Source: an uncultured Oscillospiraceae bacterium
GTDB lineage: Bacteria > Bacillota > Clostridia > Oscillospirales > Oscillospiraceae
Direction: 5' to 3'
NCBI GenBank assembly: GCA_934565415.1
Contig: CAKTHQ010000024.1
Span: 1 to 30,915 of the forward strand
Length of the DNA: 30,915 nt
The translations under genes were made by a program, and so were the position numbers. The notes under the pieces were generated by a model. The model made no database searches. It was not told where the DNA came from and saw only the letters and a list, made by a program, of their open reading frames with translations. Positions 1 through 8,268 of the stretch are shown here, piece after piece; the stretch's first letter is position 1; every line of letters begins with the position of its first letter.

Positions 1-148
1 CCAGCAGCTGCTTTTTCACTTGAGCCAGGTAGTTTTCCAGCAGAAAGCATTCCTCTCCATAGAAAAAATACAGCCTGCCAAATTCTTTATTCTTGATCTG
101 CTGCCGGAGCCGATTCAGCTCCTCGCCGTCAGATTTTGGTTTTGCCAA
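1..148 (-). CDS. holA: DNA polymerase III delta subunit, N-terminal part (cut by window edge)
   Basis: Only about the first 49 codons are in the window; the gene runs off the left edge. Translation from a TTG at 148 gives a start MAKPKSDGEELNRLR followed by the segment GRLYFFYGEECFLLENYL, the usual beginning of the clamp-loader delta subunit (family pattern LYLFYGEE.YLLE.YL). Delta opens the beta sliding clamp during replication. A clean AGGAGG ribosome site lies at 157-162, inside the last codons of comEC, seven bases before the TTG, so a non-ATG start is well supported. The comEC stop (154-156) lies only five bases upstream of the start, so the two genes are probably translationally coupled. 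comEC followed by holA is a common order in Bacillota, which supports the call despite the short stretch. Confidence 0.85.
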   Translation of the reverse strand, partial: MAKPKSDGEELNRLRQQIKNKEFGRLYFFYGEECFLLENYLAQVKKQLL

Positions 149-153
149 GGGTG

Positions 154-2376
154 TTACCTCCTGAAAAGAATGGTGCCCTGTTCATCCGTCCGGTACACGG
201 GGCAGCCGATATTGGAAAGTCTGCTCAGCACCGCTTCGGTGGGGTGCCCGTAGGTATTATTTTTGCCCACGGAAATGGCTGCTGCCCTGGGGCGGACCGT
301 TTGCAGGAGCTCTTCCGAGGTGGCATTTTGGGAGCCATGGTGCCCCACAATCAAAATATCCACCTTTGGCAGCTCTTTTGTCTCCACCAGCCGCCGTTCC
401 CCGGCCAGATCCAGGTCGCCAGTGACCAGTATAACACAGTTTTTCGATTCAAACAAGATGACCATGCTGTTTTCCTGGCTGGAATTGCCGCCGTCGTAAG
501 GAAAAAAGCGCAGCAGCCCCTCCCCAAAGGGAATCGACATATCCTCTCTTACGGTCAAGGTCACATCCGTCTTTTCTTCCAGGGCAGGATCTTCCCCGGG
601 TAACGCCAGAAATCGGGTAGCCACCCTGCCCAGAAGGAACCCCACGCCGCCTGCATGGTCCGCATCAAAATGGGTCAGCGCCATGCCGTCCAGCCGAAAA
701 ATATTCTGGCTGAGCAGCTCCTCTGCCGCCGCGTCCGCAGCCGTCTCCCCGCTCCGGCCGCCGCAGTCAATCAGGAAATTCTCTCCCCCGCTTTGCAGCA
801 GCAGGCTTTGGCCCTGGCCTACATCCAGCACCGTCAGCCTGCATTTGTCCTGCCTTGGCACCCAGTAGGAAAGAAACTGGCACAAGACAAAAAGCAATGC
901 ACCTGCAAGTGCATAATACCGGAACCTGCCTTGCTTCGCCGCCAGGTGCAGCCCGGCCAGAAGATAGGCCCCGGCTAAAAAGACAACGCTGAAAATGCTG
1001 CAGGTGTAGACGGCCGCCATGGGAATTCGGCTGAAGGCCTTGGCAATGGTCAGTACCAGCCAAATGGGATAGTGAAGCAGCTTCCCCGACAGCATTCCCA
1101 AGGGCAGATACATTGCCCCCAGCGCGCAGGTAAAGCCAACCCCATAAAAGATAACGGAAATCAGGCCCAGCACCAATAGGTTCGTCAAGGGTGCAATGAT
1201 ACTGACCACCCCAAAAGCCTGCATCCCAACCAGGGTAGACAGGCCGGTGGCGCTGAGAGTCACGGAAAGGGAGCCTGCCAGCCAACGCTTGGCCTTTGAA
1301 AGGAGCCCCCGCCCCGCTGCTCCGCCCATTTTGGCCTCCAGGAATGCCTGAATCCGGGAAGCAAACAGGAAAATGCCCAATACGCTGAGCACGGAGAGCT
1401 GAAAGCCCACCGCCCGGACGATAAACGGATTCTTGATTAAAATCAGCAGCGCCGCAAAGGCCAGCTCCGTAAGCCCGTCATATTCCCGCCGAATGGAAAA
1501 GGCCAGCATCATCAGCCCCAGCATAAGGCTGGCCCGGCATACGGAAGGGGTAAACCCCACCAGTGCCGCAAAAAGGGACAGCGCCGGAACTCCCAGACAT
1601 AAGGTCAACCACGGCTTTCCCAAAGTCAGTTTTTGGATCAGCAGATACAATACCGCCACATGAAGCCCGGATACGGCGATGATATGCCGAATGCCGCTGA
1701 CCGTCAAAGCCGTTTTGGTCTCATAGTCCAGTTCGCTGCTGTCCCCCAAAAGCAGAGACTGGGCAAAGGAGGCATCCTCTTTCAGGCATAAGCGCAGGAC
1801 GGTTTTCATCTTGTGGGCCATCCGCCTTGGAAAATACCGCAGGCTGCCCTCTTCTCCGGTTTCCAGAATCGTGTCCGTTTTGGCCGTGGCCGTCGCCAAA
1901 ATCCCGCTTCCGGGGTAATAGTCCGATTCCCTTTCCCCGCCCGGGAGCGTAAGCCTGAATTGGAACCGGCCCGTCAGGGTATTCCCCGGGGCAATGTCCA
2001 TAGGCTCTTTCAGATAGGTCAGCAGATCGTAGCTCTTTCCCTCGAGATACACCCGCCCCTTTACCCGTGTTCCGTAGTCCGTCTCCTCCCCATAATCCAG
2101 CGCCAGAACCTCCGCCCCCAGCGTCTGACCGTCCAGAATATAGAAGGGCTCGTAATAGGTTTTCTGCAAAAGGACCATTTGCAGAAAGCCTGCCGTCAGA
2201 CCAACGGTCAAAGCCAGCGGAATACCCAGCCAGGGCGCCTTCCGGTGCATCAGCCCCAGCAGCACTGCCGCAGCCCCGAAAACGGCCGTCAGGTACAGGC
2301 CCCTTCCCCAAAGGCTGCCTGTCAAAAGATACACGGCCCCGGCAAAGCCCGCCGTAAACCAGAATAGCTTCCGCAT
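154..2376 (-). CDS. comEC: ComEC/Rec2 family DNA uptake channel protein
   Basis: A 740-residue protein of the usual ComEC size and order: N-terminal membrane segments with a DUF4131-type soluble region (about residues 1-190), a central polytopic Competence domain (about 200-500, including the stretch ISGIRHIIAVSGLHVAVLY-like at about 225-245), and a C-terminal metallo-beta-lactamase-like domain (about 510-740). The metal motif HFDADH is at about residue 567, and a second metal/active-site motif HHGSQ follows near 680. In competent bacteria ComEC forms the inner-membrane channel for single-stranded DNA during transformation; the beta-lactamase-like domain is thought to act as the nuclease. The start ATG follows a purine-rich GGGGGCAGGT site. 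No comEA or other competence gene is in the window, so natural transformation is not shown. Downstream holA overlaps its ribosome site with the end of this gene. Confidence 0.93.
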   Translation of the reverse strand: MRKLFWFTAGFAGAVYLLTGSLWGRGLYLTAVFGAAAVLLGLMHRKAPWLGIPLALTVGLTAGFLQMVLLQKTYYEPFYILDGQTLGAEVLALDYGEETDYGTRVKGRVYLEGKSYDLLTYLKEPMDIAPGNTLTGRFQFRLTLPGGERESDYYPGSGILATATAKTDTILETGEEGSLRYFPRRMAHKMKTVLRLCLKEDASFAQSLLLGDSSELDYETKTALTVSGIRHIIAVSGLHVAVLYLLIQKLTLGKPWLTLCLGVPALSLFAALVGFTPSVCRASLMLGLMMLAFSIRREYDGLTELAFAALLILIKNPFIVRAVGFQLSVLSVLGIFLFASRIQAFLEAKMGGAAGRGLLSKAKRWLAGSLSVTLSATGLSTLVGMQAFGVVSIIAPLTNLLVLGLISVIFYGVGFTCALGAMYLPLGMLSGKLLHYPIWLVLTIAKAFSRIPMAAVYTCSIFSVVFLAGAYLLAGLHLAAKQGRFRYYALAGALLFVLCQFLSYWVPRQDKCRLTVLDVGQGQSLLLQSGGENFLIDCGGRSGETAADAAAEELLSQNIFRLDGMALTHFDADHAGGVGFLLGRVATRFLALPGEDPALEEKTDVTLTVREDMSIPFGEGLLRFFPYDGGNSSQENSMVILFESKNCVILVTGDLDLAGERRLVETKELPKVDILIVGHHGSQNATSEELLQTVRPRAAAISVGKNNTYGHPTEAVLSRLSNIGCPVYRTDEQGTILFRR

Positions 2377-2584
2377 TCACCTGCCCCCTTTCTTCCCGGC
2401 TATCATATCACGGGCCGGGCCGGAATGCCACAGAAAAATGGGGATTTTGCAGAAAAACCACCGCCAGTACCCCGCTGAATACCTTGCGCAACATACCATT
2501 GTTCATTTTGAACGCTCCCTGCTTCTCTTCCCCCAGATACAGGAAATCTTCACGGAAAATTCCCAAATGCCTACCGTTTGCCTC

Positions 2585-2613
2585 TTGTTTTTTTTGATGA
2601 AACCGGTTATAAT
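2585..2613 (+). promoter_or_regulatory. Predicted sigma-A promoter of the DUF1858 gene
   Basis: TTGTTT at 2585-2590, a 17-bp spacer, and a perfect TATAAT at 2608-2613. It lies about 30 bases upstream of an AGGAGG site for the gene starting at 2646. The -35 box is only partly consensus. Confidence 0.65.
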
Positions 2614-2645
2614 AAGGCGTAAAAGAAATATAGGAGGTCATTACA

Positions 2646-2867
2646 ATGGCTGTTCAAATTGAAAAAGAAACCATCATCGGCGATATTCTGGATGTGGCCC
2701 CTCAGGCTGCTCCCCTGTTCTTTGCCATCGGTATGCACTGCCTGGGCTGCCCCTCTTCCCGGGGCGAAACCGTAGAGGAAGCCTGCATGGTCCACGGCGT
2801 GGACTGCGAGCCCTTCCTGGCCCAGCTGAACCACTTCCTGGAGGCCTACGAGGCAGAAAACGGCTAA
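2646..2867 (+). CDS. DUF1858 / hybrid-cluster-protein-associated redox disulfide domain protein
   Basis: A 73-residue single-domain protein. The motif GMHCLGCPSSRGET with cysteines 32 and 35, followed by the pattern VEEACMVHGVD and a final helix, fits the DUF1858 family (TIGR03980), small proteins with a CxxC pair proposed to act in redox or metal chemistry near the hybrid cluster protein and related enzymes. The exact role is not established and no partner is encoded next to it. The start is well supported: AGGAGG lies eight bases upstream of the ATG, and a consensus promoter precedes it. It is a single-gene transcription unit, since an intrinsic terminator follows 12 bases after the stop codon. 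Confidence 0.85.
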   Translation: MAVQIEKETIIGDILDVAPQAAPLFFAIGMHCLGCPSSRGETVEEACMVHGVDCEPFLAQLNHFLEAYEAENG

Positions 2868-2879
2868 GCCAAAGCGAAT

Positions 2880-2914
2880 GGGTGCGCTGCTTTTGTTGGC
2901 AGCGCACCCTTTTT
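2880..2914 (+). terminator. Intrinsic terminator after the DUF1858 gene
   Basis: Perfect 11-bp stem, GGGTGCGCTGC (2880-2890) and GCAGCGCACCC (2899-2909), with an 8-base loop, followed by a T run. Confidence 0.92.
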
Positions 2915-2940
2915 CGTAAAATACGCCCGTTTAGACCAGA

Positions 2941-3085
2941 CTTGTTGATTTCGCCGGCTGGGTCCCTCCGGGGGCTTCTTTCTTGCGCCGCCAAGAAAGA
3001 AGGAAAGAATGCGGCTTAAGGAGGGGCATTGAAGCTTCGTTCCCGCTCAGAGCCATCCCCTCCTTAAGAATCCTCCCCCGGCGGC
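2941..3085. repeat. Palindromic intergenic element with two nested hairpins
   Basis: The 335-bp gap between the DUF1858 gene and trmK contains a compact set of inverted repeats. CTTCTTTCTTG (2975-2985) pairs perfectly with CAAGAAAGAAG (2992-3002) across a 6-base loop. CTTAAGGAGGGG (3015-3026) pairs perfectly with CCCCTCCTTAAG (3057-3068). Short CCGGGGG/CCCCCGG arms (2968-2974, 3075-3081) lie outside both. It lies beyond the upstream terminator and is not followed by a T run, so it is not a simple terminator. It may be a dispersed palindromic repeat of the REP/MITE type, but only one copy is visible here. Confidence 0.55.
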
Positions 3086-3202
3086 ACATTCAACCCACCA
3101 GTTTAAAAACTTCAAGTTTGAAAATCGGCCCGTTGTAGTGTGGGGCATTCCGGTTTTATTTCATTGCCTGGCCTTAACAAAGCAGGCCAAAGGAGTACAA
3201 TT

Positions 3203-3862
3203 ATGAAACTACCTATTTCCCAGCGGCTTTTGGCCTGCTGTGCCCTTGTCCAGCCAGGCAGCCGGGTGGCTGACATTGGCTGCGACCACGGTTACTTGGG
3301 AATCCATCTTCTTCAAAAGGGCCTGTCCCCCTTTGTCTATGCTGCCGATGTCCGCCCCGATCCCCTGGCAGCCGCCATCCGGAACGGGGAAAAATACGGC
3401 GTTGGGGCGCAAATGCAGTTTTTCCTTTCCGACGGTGTCCAGGCGGTCCCCCGGGACTTTGATACCCTGGTCTGTGCCGGGATGGGGGCAGACGTGATGG
3501 TATCCATTCTCTCCGCCGCCCCCTGGCTGCAAAATAAGCAATACTGCCTGATTTTACAATGTCAGTCCAAAACCCCCGTTTTGCGGAAATACCTGTCGGA
3601 GACCGGCTGGCGCATTGCCAAGGAACAGGTATTAAGGGATGGCCGCTTCCTGTACACCGTCATCGAAGCGGTGTGGGACCCGGGCCAGGCCCTTACCCCC
3701 GGCCAGTGCTTTGTCTCCCCCGCTTTGCTGCAAAGCGGCTGCCCGCTGCTGCCGGACTACATTGCCTGGGTAAAGGAGCACCTGGCTCTCAGCGTTCACA
3801 ACCAAAAAGACACGGCAGACCCCTTTGCGGTTTTTGCCCTGGAAGAATTGGAGGCACTATGA
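3203..3862 (+). CDS. trmK: tRNA (adenine(22)-N1)-methyltransferase TrmK
   Basis: A 219-residue class I SAM-dependent methyltransferase. The SAM-binding motif VADIGCDHGYLGIHLL is at about residues 24-39, followed by YAADVRPDPL (ribose-binding acidic residue) and the family segment DTLVCAGMGADVMVSIL near residues 90-106. TrmK methylates N1 of A22 in the D-loop of certain bacterial tRNAs. I chose the ATG at 3203 because it starts at the family's conserved N terminus (MKLPISQRL) and is preceded by AGGAG at an 8-base spacing; an in-frame ATG at 3140 would add 21 residues without homology. The stop overlaps the next start as ATGA, so trmK and the Nif3-family gene form a coupled pair, the standard arrangement in Bacillota. 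Confidence 0.92.
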   Translation: MKLPISQRLLACCALVQPGSRVADIGCDHGYLGIHLLQKGLSPFVYAADVRPDPLAAAIRNGEKYGVGAQMQFFLSDGVQAVPRDFDTLVCAGMGADVMVSILSAAPWLQNKQYCLILQCQSKTPVLRKYLSETGWRIAKEQVLRDGRFLYTVIEAVWDPGQALTPGQCFVSPALLQSGCPLLPDYIAWVKEHLALSVHNQKDTADPFAVFALEELEAL

Positions 3863-4623
3863 CTACCGTATCCCAAATCGTTGCTGCCTGCGAGGCTCTG
3901 GCTCCCCTCTCCCTGGCTATGGACTGGGACAACTCCGGCTTTCAGCTGGGGGACCGAACCCGCCCCGTTACCAAAGTTCTCATCGCACTGGATCCCTTCG
4001 AGGATGTGTGCCGTGAGGCCGTTTCCTGGGGGGCGGAGCTGATTCTCACCCACCATCCCCTGTTTTTTAACCCCATCAAAAGCATTACCCCGGAATCTTC
4101 CGTTGGCCGGGCAGGCATGCTGCTGCTGGAAAACCGCATCAGCCTCTGGAGCGGCCACACCTGCCTGGATGTGGCCGAGGGCGGCGTCAACGATGTTCTG
4201 GCCCAAAGGCTGGGGCTCAAAGAGGTCACTGCCCTGCCCCCGGAAAACCTGCTGCGGGTGGGTACCGTTCCGGAAATGCCTCTGGATGCTTTTTTGCAGC
4301 GGGTAAAGGATTCCTTAGGCTGCCCGGGGCTCCGCTACTCCTCTGCCGGGGCCCCCTGCAAAAAGGTTGCCGTAGGCGGCGGGGCCTGCGGATCGGAGCT
4401 GGCCCTTGCCAGGGCGGCAGGCTGCGATACCTTTGTCACCTCCGATATAAAATACAACGGATTCTGGGACGCCCGGGACTGTGGGATGAATCTCATCGAC
4501 GCAGGCCACTTCTACACGGAAAATCCGGTTTGTACCCTGCTGGCCCGGCAAATTCAGGCGGAATTTCCGGAAGTTGCGGTACGCATTTCCAAAAATCACA
4601 CCGATTGCATGAAATTCTTCTGA
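3859..4623 (+). CDS. Nif3-like dinuclear metal-centre protein (YqfO family)
   Basis: A 254-residue member of the Nif3/YqfO/DUF34 family, hexameric proteins that bind two metal ions. The expected ligands are visible: THHPLFF (His65, His66), SGHTCLD (His100, Asp104), and a C-terminal DAGHFYTENP with His and Glu. The family is widely conserved and is often linked to GTP cyclohydrolase I-like or metal-chaperone functions, but its biochemical role remains unsettled. The length matches the short form without the central PII-like insert found in YqfO. The gene starts within the stop codon of trmK (ATGA overlap), so it is co-translated with it. In-frame sequence upstream of 3859 lies inside trmK and is not used. 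Confidence 0.9.
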   Translation: MTTVSQIVAACEALAPLSLAMDWDNSGFQLGDRTRPVTKVLIALDPFEDVCREAVSWGAELILTHHPLFFNPIKSITPESSVGRAGMLLLENRISLWSGHTCLDVAEGGVNDVLAQRLGLKEVTALPPENLLRVGTVPEMPLDAFLQRVKDSLGCPGLRYSSAGAPCKKVAVGGGACGSELALARAAGCDTFVTSDIKYNGFWDARDCGMNLIDAGHFYTENPVCTLLARQIQAEFPEVAVRISKNHTDCMKFF

Positions 4624-4630
4624 TTGCCCG

Positions 4631-4659
4631 TTGATTTTTTCCGGCAGGGGTGCTAAAAT
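4631..4659 (+). promoter_or_regulatory. Predicted sigma-A promoter of yebC
   Basis: TTGATT at 4631-4636, a 17-bp spacer, and TAAAAT at 4654-4659 (5 of 6 consensus). It lies eight bases after the stop of the Nif3-family gene and about 48 bases before the yebC start. Confidence 0.65.
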
Positions 4660-4706
4660 AGGATGAACATTTTTTAAAACCATTCCAGAAAGGGAAGATT
4701 CAACAT

Positions 4707-5441
4707 ATGTCCGGACATTCCAAATGGCATAACATTCAGAAAACCAAGGGCGCACAGGACGCCAAGCGGGCCGCATCCTTTACGAAGATCGCAAAGGAAA
4801 TGATCGTGGCCGTGAAGGAAGGCGGCGGCTCTGCCGATCCCGCCTACAACTCCCGGCTGGCTACCGTCATTACCAAGGCCAAGGCCGCCAATATGCCCAA
4901 CGACAACATTAAGCGGGTACTGGAAAAGGCCAGCTCCGCCGGCTCCGGCGAGAACTACGAGTCCATCACCTACGAAGGCTACGGCCCCGGCGGTGTGGCC
5001 GTCATTGTAGAAACCATGACCGACAACCGGAACCGTACCGCCGGTTCCGTCCGGCACCACTTCGATAAGTACGGCGGAAATCTGGGCGCCAACGGCTGCG
5101 TCAGCTGGAGCTTCGATAAGAAGGGCGTACTGGTTATCGACAACGAAGACGGCGACTACGAAGAGGATGCCGTCATGATGGATGCCATGGACTGCGGTGC
5201 CGACGACTTCGAGGCCGACGGCGATGTATTCACCGTGTACACCACCCCCGACGACTTTAACGCCGTGGCTGATGCCATGGCCGCTAAGAAGTACAGCTTT
5301 GTCTCCGCCCAGATTGAAATGGTTCCCCAGAACTATATCAAGCTGTCTCCCGAGGATGCCGACAAGATGGAGAAAATGCTGGACCTGTTCGACGACGACG
5401 ACGACGTACAGAACACCTGGCACAACTGGGATCAGGACTAA
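4707..5441 (+). CDS. yebC: YebC/PmpR/TACO1 family protein
   Basis: A 244-residue protein of typical family length. It begins with the hallmark MSGHSKWHNIQKTKGAQDAKR and contains NMPNDNIKRVLEKA (about 65-78) and YEGYGPGGVAVIVE (about 88-101), all conserved in YebC. Members were described as DNA-binding regulators, and more recent work links the family to ribosome function and relief of stalling; the cytosolic role here cannot be decided from sequence. The C terminus is unusually acidic, with a run of five aspartates near residue 230. It has its own upstream promoter and a strong terminator, so it is probably transcribed alone and faces the minus-strand ptsI gene tail to tail. Confidence 0.95.
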   Translation: MSGHSKWHNIQKTKGAQDAKRAASFTKIAKEMIVAVKEGGGSADPAYNSRLATVITKAKAANMPNDNIKRVLEKASSAGSGENYESITYEGYGPGGVAVIVETMTDNRNRTAGSVRHHFDKYGGNLGANGCVSWSFDKKGVLVIDNEDGDYEEDAVMMDAMDCGADDFEADGDVFTVYTTPDDFNAVADAMAAKKYSFVSAQIEMVPQNYIKLSPEDADKMEKMLDLFDDDDDVQNTWHNWDQD

Positions 5442-5454
5442 GTATTTTTGCAAA

Positions 5455-5491
5455 ACACCGCAGAAGGCAAGCCCTTTCTGCGGTGTTTTTT
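5455..5491 (+). terminator. Intrinsic terminator of yebC
   Basis: ACACCGCAGAA (5455-5465) pairs perfectly with TTCTGCGGTGT (5476-5486) and is followed by a run of Ts. Confidence 0.93.
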
Positions 5492-5495
5492 GCTG

Positions 5496-5532
5496 CAAAA
5501 ACCCGCCGGAAGCGATTTTGCTCCCGGCGGGT
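5496..5532 (-). terminator. Intrinsic terminator of ptsI
   Basis: On the minus strand ACCCGCCGG (5532-5524) pairs with CCGGCGGGT (5509-5501) and is followed by a T run (As at 5497-5501 on the plus strand). It lies back to back with the yebC terminator between the two convergent genes. Confidence 0.9.
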
Positions 5533-5544
5533 CCGTTTATTTTA

Positions 5545-7200
5545 TCAGCTTCTCAGCGCGCTGAGGTCGCAGGTGCGGGTATCGATGTTCCGAATCTCCT
5601 GACGCAAAGGCAGGACGGCGGTGGGGGTCACGCTGAGCTCATCGATGCCCATGGCCATAAAGGTAGGCAGCAGGCTCAGGTCCGCGCCCAGCTCTCCGCA
5701 GATGCCGATCCAGATACCGGCCTTGTGGGCAGCATCCGCAGCAATCTTCAGGGCCCGCAGGACGGCGGGGTGATGGGGATCGTAGAACCTGCCCAGATTG
5801 TTGCACTGCCGGTCGCAGGCCAGGGTGTACTGGGTCAGATCGTTGGTACCGACGGAGAAGAAGTCCACCATTTTTGCCAGATCCTCCGCCACAAATACGG
5901 AGGCGGGGGTCTCGATCATAATGCCCAGCTCGGTTTCGGGATCATAGGGAATGCCTTCTACGCTGAGCTCCTTCATAACGCTCTCGCAGGCCCGCTTGCA
6001 CTCCTCCACTTCCCAAACGGAAGTAATCATGGGGAACATGATGGCAACCTTACCATAGGCAGAAGCCCGGTACAGGGCCCGCAGCTGGGTACGGAATACC
6101 TCCGGACGGGTCAGAGAAATCCGGATGGCCCGGACACCCATGGCGGGGTTCTCTTCCTTGGGCATATTAAAGTAGGCTACCTGCTTATCGGCGCCGATGT
6201 CCAGGGTACGGATAATCACCCGCTTGCCGTCCATAGCCTCGGCTACCGCCTTATAGGCCTGGAACTGCTCCTCCTCGGTGGGGTAATAGTCCGCCGCCAG
6301 GTACAGGAACTCGGAACGGAACAGGCCGATGCCCTGGCCGTCGTTGTTCAAAACGGACGCTACATCTTCGGGAGAACCGATGTTGCAGTACAGCTTAATA
6401 TGCTTGCCGTCCAGGGTAATATCCTCCTGGCCCTTCATGGTCTGCAGCAGCTGCTTCCGCTCCTGCTGGGCGGCGTACTTGTTCTTCAGGTTGGTCAGGG
6501 TAATTTCGTCCGGGTCCAGGATTAGCAGACCGGTCTCCCCGTCGATGTAGGCCATCCGTCCCTCATACTCGCTCTTCAGAGCTTCGCCAAAGCCGCAGAT
6601 GGCGGGGATGCCCATAGTCCGGGCCAGGATGGCAGTGTGGCTATTGCTGGAGCCTCCCTGGGTAACAAAGCCCAGGATCTTGCTCTTGTCCATCTGCAAG
6701 GTCTCAGAGGGTGCCAAATCGTCGGCAGCCAATACCACAGGCTCATCGGAATTGATGCCGCCGTCGCAGATGCCCATCAGGTTATTGATCAGGCGGCGGC
6801 TTACATCCAGAATGTCCGCGGACCGGGCCTGCATATAAGCATCCTCCATGGCGGCAAACATTTCCGCAAACTGGTTGCCCGCGGTCTGGACGGCGTACTC
6901 GGCACAGCAGGACTCGCTTTCCATGGTATCCATGACACAGGCCACATAGTCCTCGTCCTCAACGAACATGGCGTGGGTCTCAAAGAGAACGGCGGACTCT
7001 TCTCCCGCTTCCTCCCGGCATTTGTCGGCCAGCTCCTCCAGCTGGGCGATGGACTGCTGCTGTGCCTCGGCAAACCGGGCCTTCTCCGCCTCCAGATCCT
7101 CTACCTTCCGGTTGGTGACGGCCGTATCCTCTCGCTTATAGAAATACAGCTTGCCCTTGATCACACCGGCGGAAACGCCTTTTCCTTGAATCGTAATCAT
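5545..7200 (-). CDS. ptsI: PTS enzyme I (phosphoenolpyruvate-protein phosphotransferase)
   Basis: A 551-residue enzyme I of normal architecture: N-terminal HPr-binding and phosphohistidine domains (about 1-225) and a C-terminal PEP-binding TIM barrel (about 250-540). The phosphorylated histidine is His188 in GGSSNSHTAILART. The C-terminal motifs include FRSEFLY, the metal/PEP region FFSVGTNDLTQYTLACDR, and the active-site cysteine in GICGELGAD. It takes phosphate from PEP and passes it to HPr in the cytosol. It lies 33 bases after the HPr gene and faces yebC, with its own terminator. Placement inside a sugar-acid PTS island suggests it serves the UlaA/B/C permease, but it may also be the general enzyme of the cell; the window cannot show whether another copy exists. 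Confidence 0.95.
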   Translation of the reverse strand: MITIQGKGVSAGVIKGKLYFYKREDTAVTNRKVEDLEAEKARFAEAQQQSIAQLEELADKCREEAGEESAVLFETHAMFVEDEDYVACVMDTMESESCCAEYAVQTAGNQFAEMFAAMEDAYMQARSADILDVSRRLINNLMGICDGGINSDEPVVLAADDLAPSETLQMDKSKILGFVTQGGSSNSHTAILARTMGIPAICGFGEALKSEYEGRMAYIDGETGLLILDPDEITLTNLKNKYAAQQERKQLLQTMKGQEDITLDGKHIKLYCNIGSPEDVASVLNNDGQGIGLFRSEFLYLAADYYPTEEEQFQAYKAVAEAMDGKRVIIRTLDIGADKQVAYFNMPKEENPAMGVRAIRISLTRPEVFRTQLRALYRASAYGKVAIMFPMITSVWEVEECKRACESVMKELSVEGIPYDPETELGIMIETPASVFVAEDLAKMVDFFSVGTNDLTQYTLACDRQCNNLGRFYDPHHPAVLRALKIAADAAHKAGIWIGICGELGADLSLLPTFMAMGIDELSVTPTAVLPLRQEIRNIDTRTCDLSALRS

Positions 7201-7233
7201 GACTTGCTCCCCTTTGTGCTTATTTGCTTATGC

Positions 7234-7494
7234 TTACAGATTGTCCTGGAAGAACTTCTCCATGGCGGCAATGGCCTCGTCCTCGGCAGGGCCCTCTGCC
7301 TTGACGGTGACCTCATCGCCGTTCTTCACAGCCAAGCCCATGATCATCATCAGCTGAGTGGCCTTGATGGTCTTGGCGCCCTTGGTGATGGTGATGGTGG
7401 TGTCGGGGTAAGCCTTGGCAGCCTTGGCCAGCATACCGGCGGGACGGGCGTGGAGACCCAGGGGATCGTTAACGGTATAATTGAATTCTTTCAT
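7234..7494 (-). CDS. ptsH: HPr-family phosphocarrier with altered regulatory site
   Basis: An 86-residue HPr-like protein. The catalytic histidine is His15 in the classic segment LGLHARPAG. Alignment by eye to Bacillus HPr needs one extra residue near position 40, after which the regulatory Ser46 motif (K-S-I-M-G) is replaced by T-Q-L-M-M. So the usual HprK target serine is absent at the aligned position, although Thr46 is adjacent. In Bacillota, Ser46-phosphorylated HPr mediates carbon catabolite control with CcpA; this copy may only carry phosphate, like Crh-type or dedicated HPr variants in reverse. It has its own promoter in the gap after ulaF and is followed closely by ptsI. The start ATG has an upstream AGAGGT-type ribosome site. 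Confidence 0.92.
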   Translation of the reverse strand: MKEFNYTVNDPLGLHARPAGMLAKAAKAYPDTTITITKGAKTIKATQLMMIMGLAVKNGDEVTVKAEGPAEDEAIAAMEKFFQDNL

Positions 7495-7531
7495 GGTGGA
7501 GACCTCTTTCTAAATTATAAGGATAATAATA

Positions 7532-7559
7532 ATTATATTATATTTCCGAGAAAAAGCAA
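7532..7559 (-). promoter_or_regulatory. Predicted promoter of ptsH-ptsI
   Basis: On the minus strand TTGCTT (7559-7554), a 16-bp spacer, and TATAAT (7537-7532), in the A/T-rich gap between ulaF and ptsH. It would allow HPr and enzyme I to be made independently of the upstream genes. Confidence 0.6.
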
Positions 7560-7566
7560 GCCTTAT

Positions 7567-8265
7567 TTACTTTTTTTGCCCGTAATAGGCGTTGGGGCCA
7601 TGCTTGCGCATATAATGCTTGTCCTGGATCCGCTGGGGAGCGGGGGCAGCGCTGGGATCTACCTGCCGGGTCAGGATCGCCATCTTGGCCACTTCCTCCA
7701 GCACCACAGCGTGGTAGACAGCCTGGGCGGGATCCTTGCCCCAGGTGAAGGGGCCGTGGCTGTGGCAGACAACAGCAGGGACGGCGGTGGGGTCCAGGCC
7801 ACGGTCCTTGAATGTCTCGATGATGACGGTGCCGGTGCCCTTTTCATAGTCCTCATCCAGTTCAGCCTGGGTCAGGTGCCGGGCACAGGGAATGGCTCCG
7901 TAAAAATAGTCCGCATGGGTGGTGCCGTAGCAGGGAATGTCCCGGCCCGCCTGGGCCCAGGCCACGGCATAGGGGCTATGGGTATGGACGATACCCCCCA
8001 CCTTCGGGAAGGCTTTGTAGAGCTCGATGTGGGTCTTGGTGTCGGAGCTGGGATTCAGGTCTCCTTCCACCACATGGCCCTCCAGGTCCAGAACCACCAG
8101 CATATCGGGGGTCAGCTCTTCGTACTCCACACCGCTGGGCTTGATCACGATCAGTCCCTTCTCCCGGTCAATGCCGGAGACGTTGCCCCAGGTATAGGTG
8201 ACCAGATTCCGGCGGGGAAGCTCCATATTGGCCTCATAAACCTTTTGTTTCAGTTCTTCCAGCAT
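7567..8265 (-). CDS. ulaF: L-ribulose-5-phosphate 4-epimerase (AraD/UlaF family)
   Basis: A 232-residue class II aldolase-fold epimerase. Zinc ligands are visible at VHTHS (His94, His96) and in VVCHSHG (His168/His170). The phosphate-binding residues lie in TWGNVSG and in IKPSG, and THADYFYG carries the catalytic aspartate at 119. The enzyme interconverts L-ribulose 5-phosphate and D-xylulose 5-phosphate, the last step of both arabinose and ascorbate use. The neighbouring UlaG and UlaABC proteins favour UlaF over AraD. An AGGAGG site precedes the ATG, overlapping the end of the upstream beta-propeller-like gene, whose stop lies only three bases away, so the two are surely co-transcribed. Confidence 0.92.
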   Translation of the reverse strand: MLEELKQKVYEANMELPRRNLVTYTWGNVSGIDREKGLIVIKPSGVEYEELTPDMLVVLDLEGHVVEGDLNPSSDTKTHIELYKAFPKVGGIVHTHSPYAVAWAQAGRDIPCYGTTHADYFYGAIPCARHLTQAELDEDYEKGTGTVIIETFKDRGLDPTAVPAVVCHSHGPFTWGKDPAQAVYHAVVLEEVAKMAILTRQVDPSAAPAPQRIQDKHYMRKHGPNAYYGQKK

Positions 8266-8268
8266 GAT

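Noticed and set aside
2408..2641. Minus-strand 77-codon frame upstream of comEC
   Set aside because: No ribosome site or known domain; it overlaps the plus-strand promoter of the DUF1858 gene.
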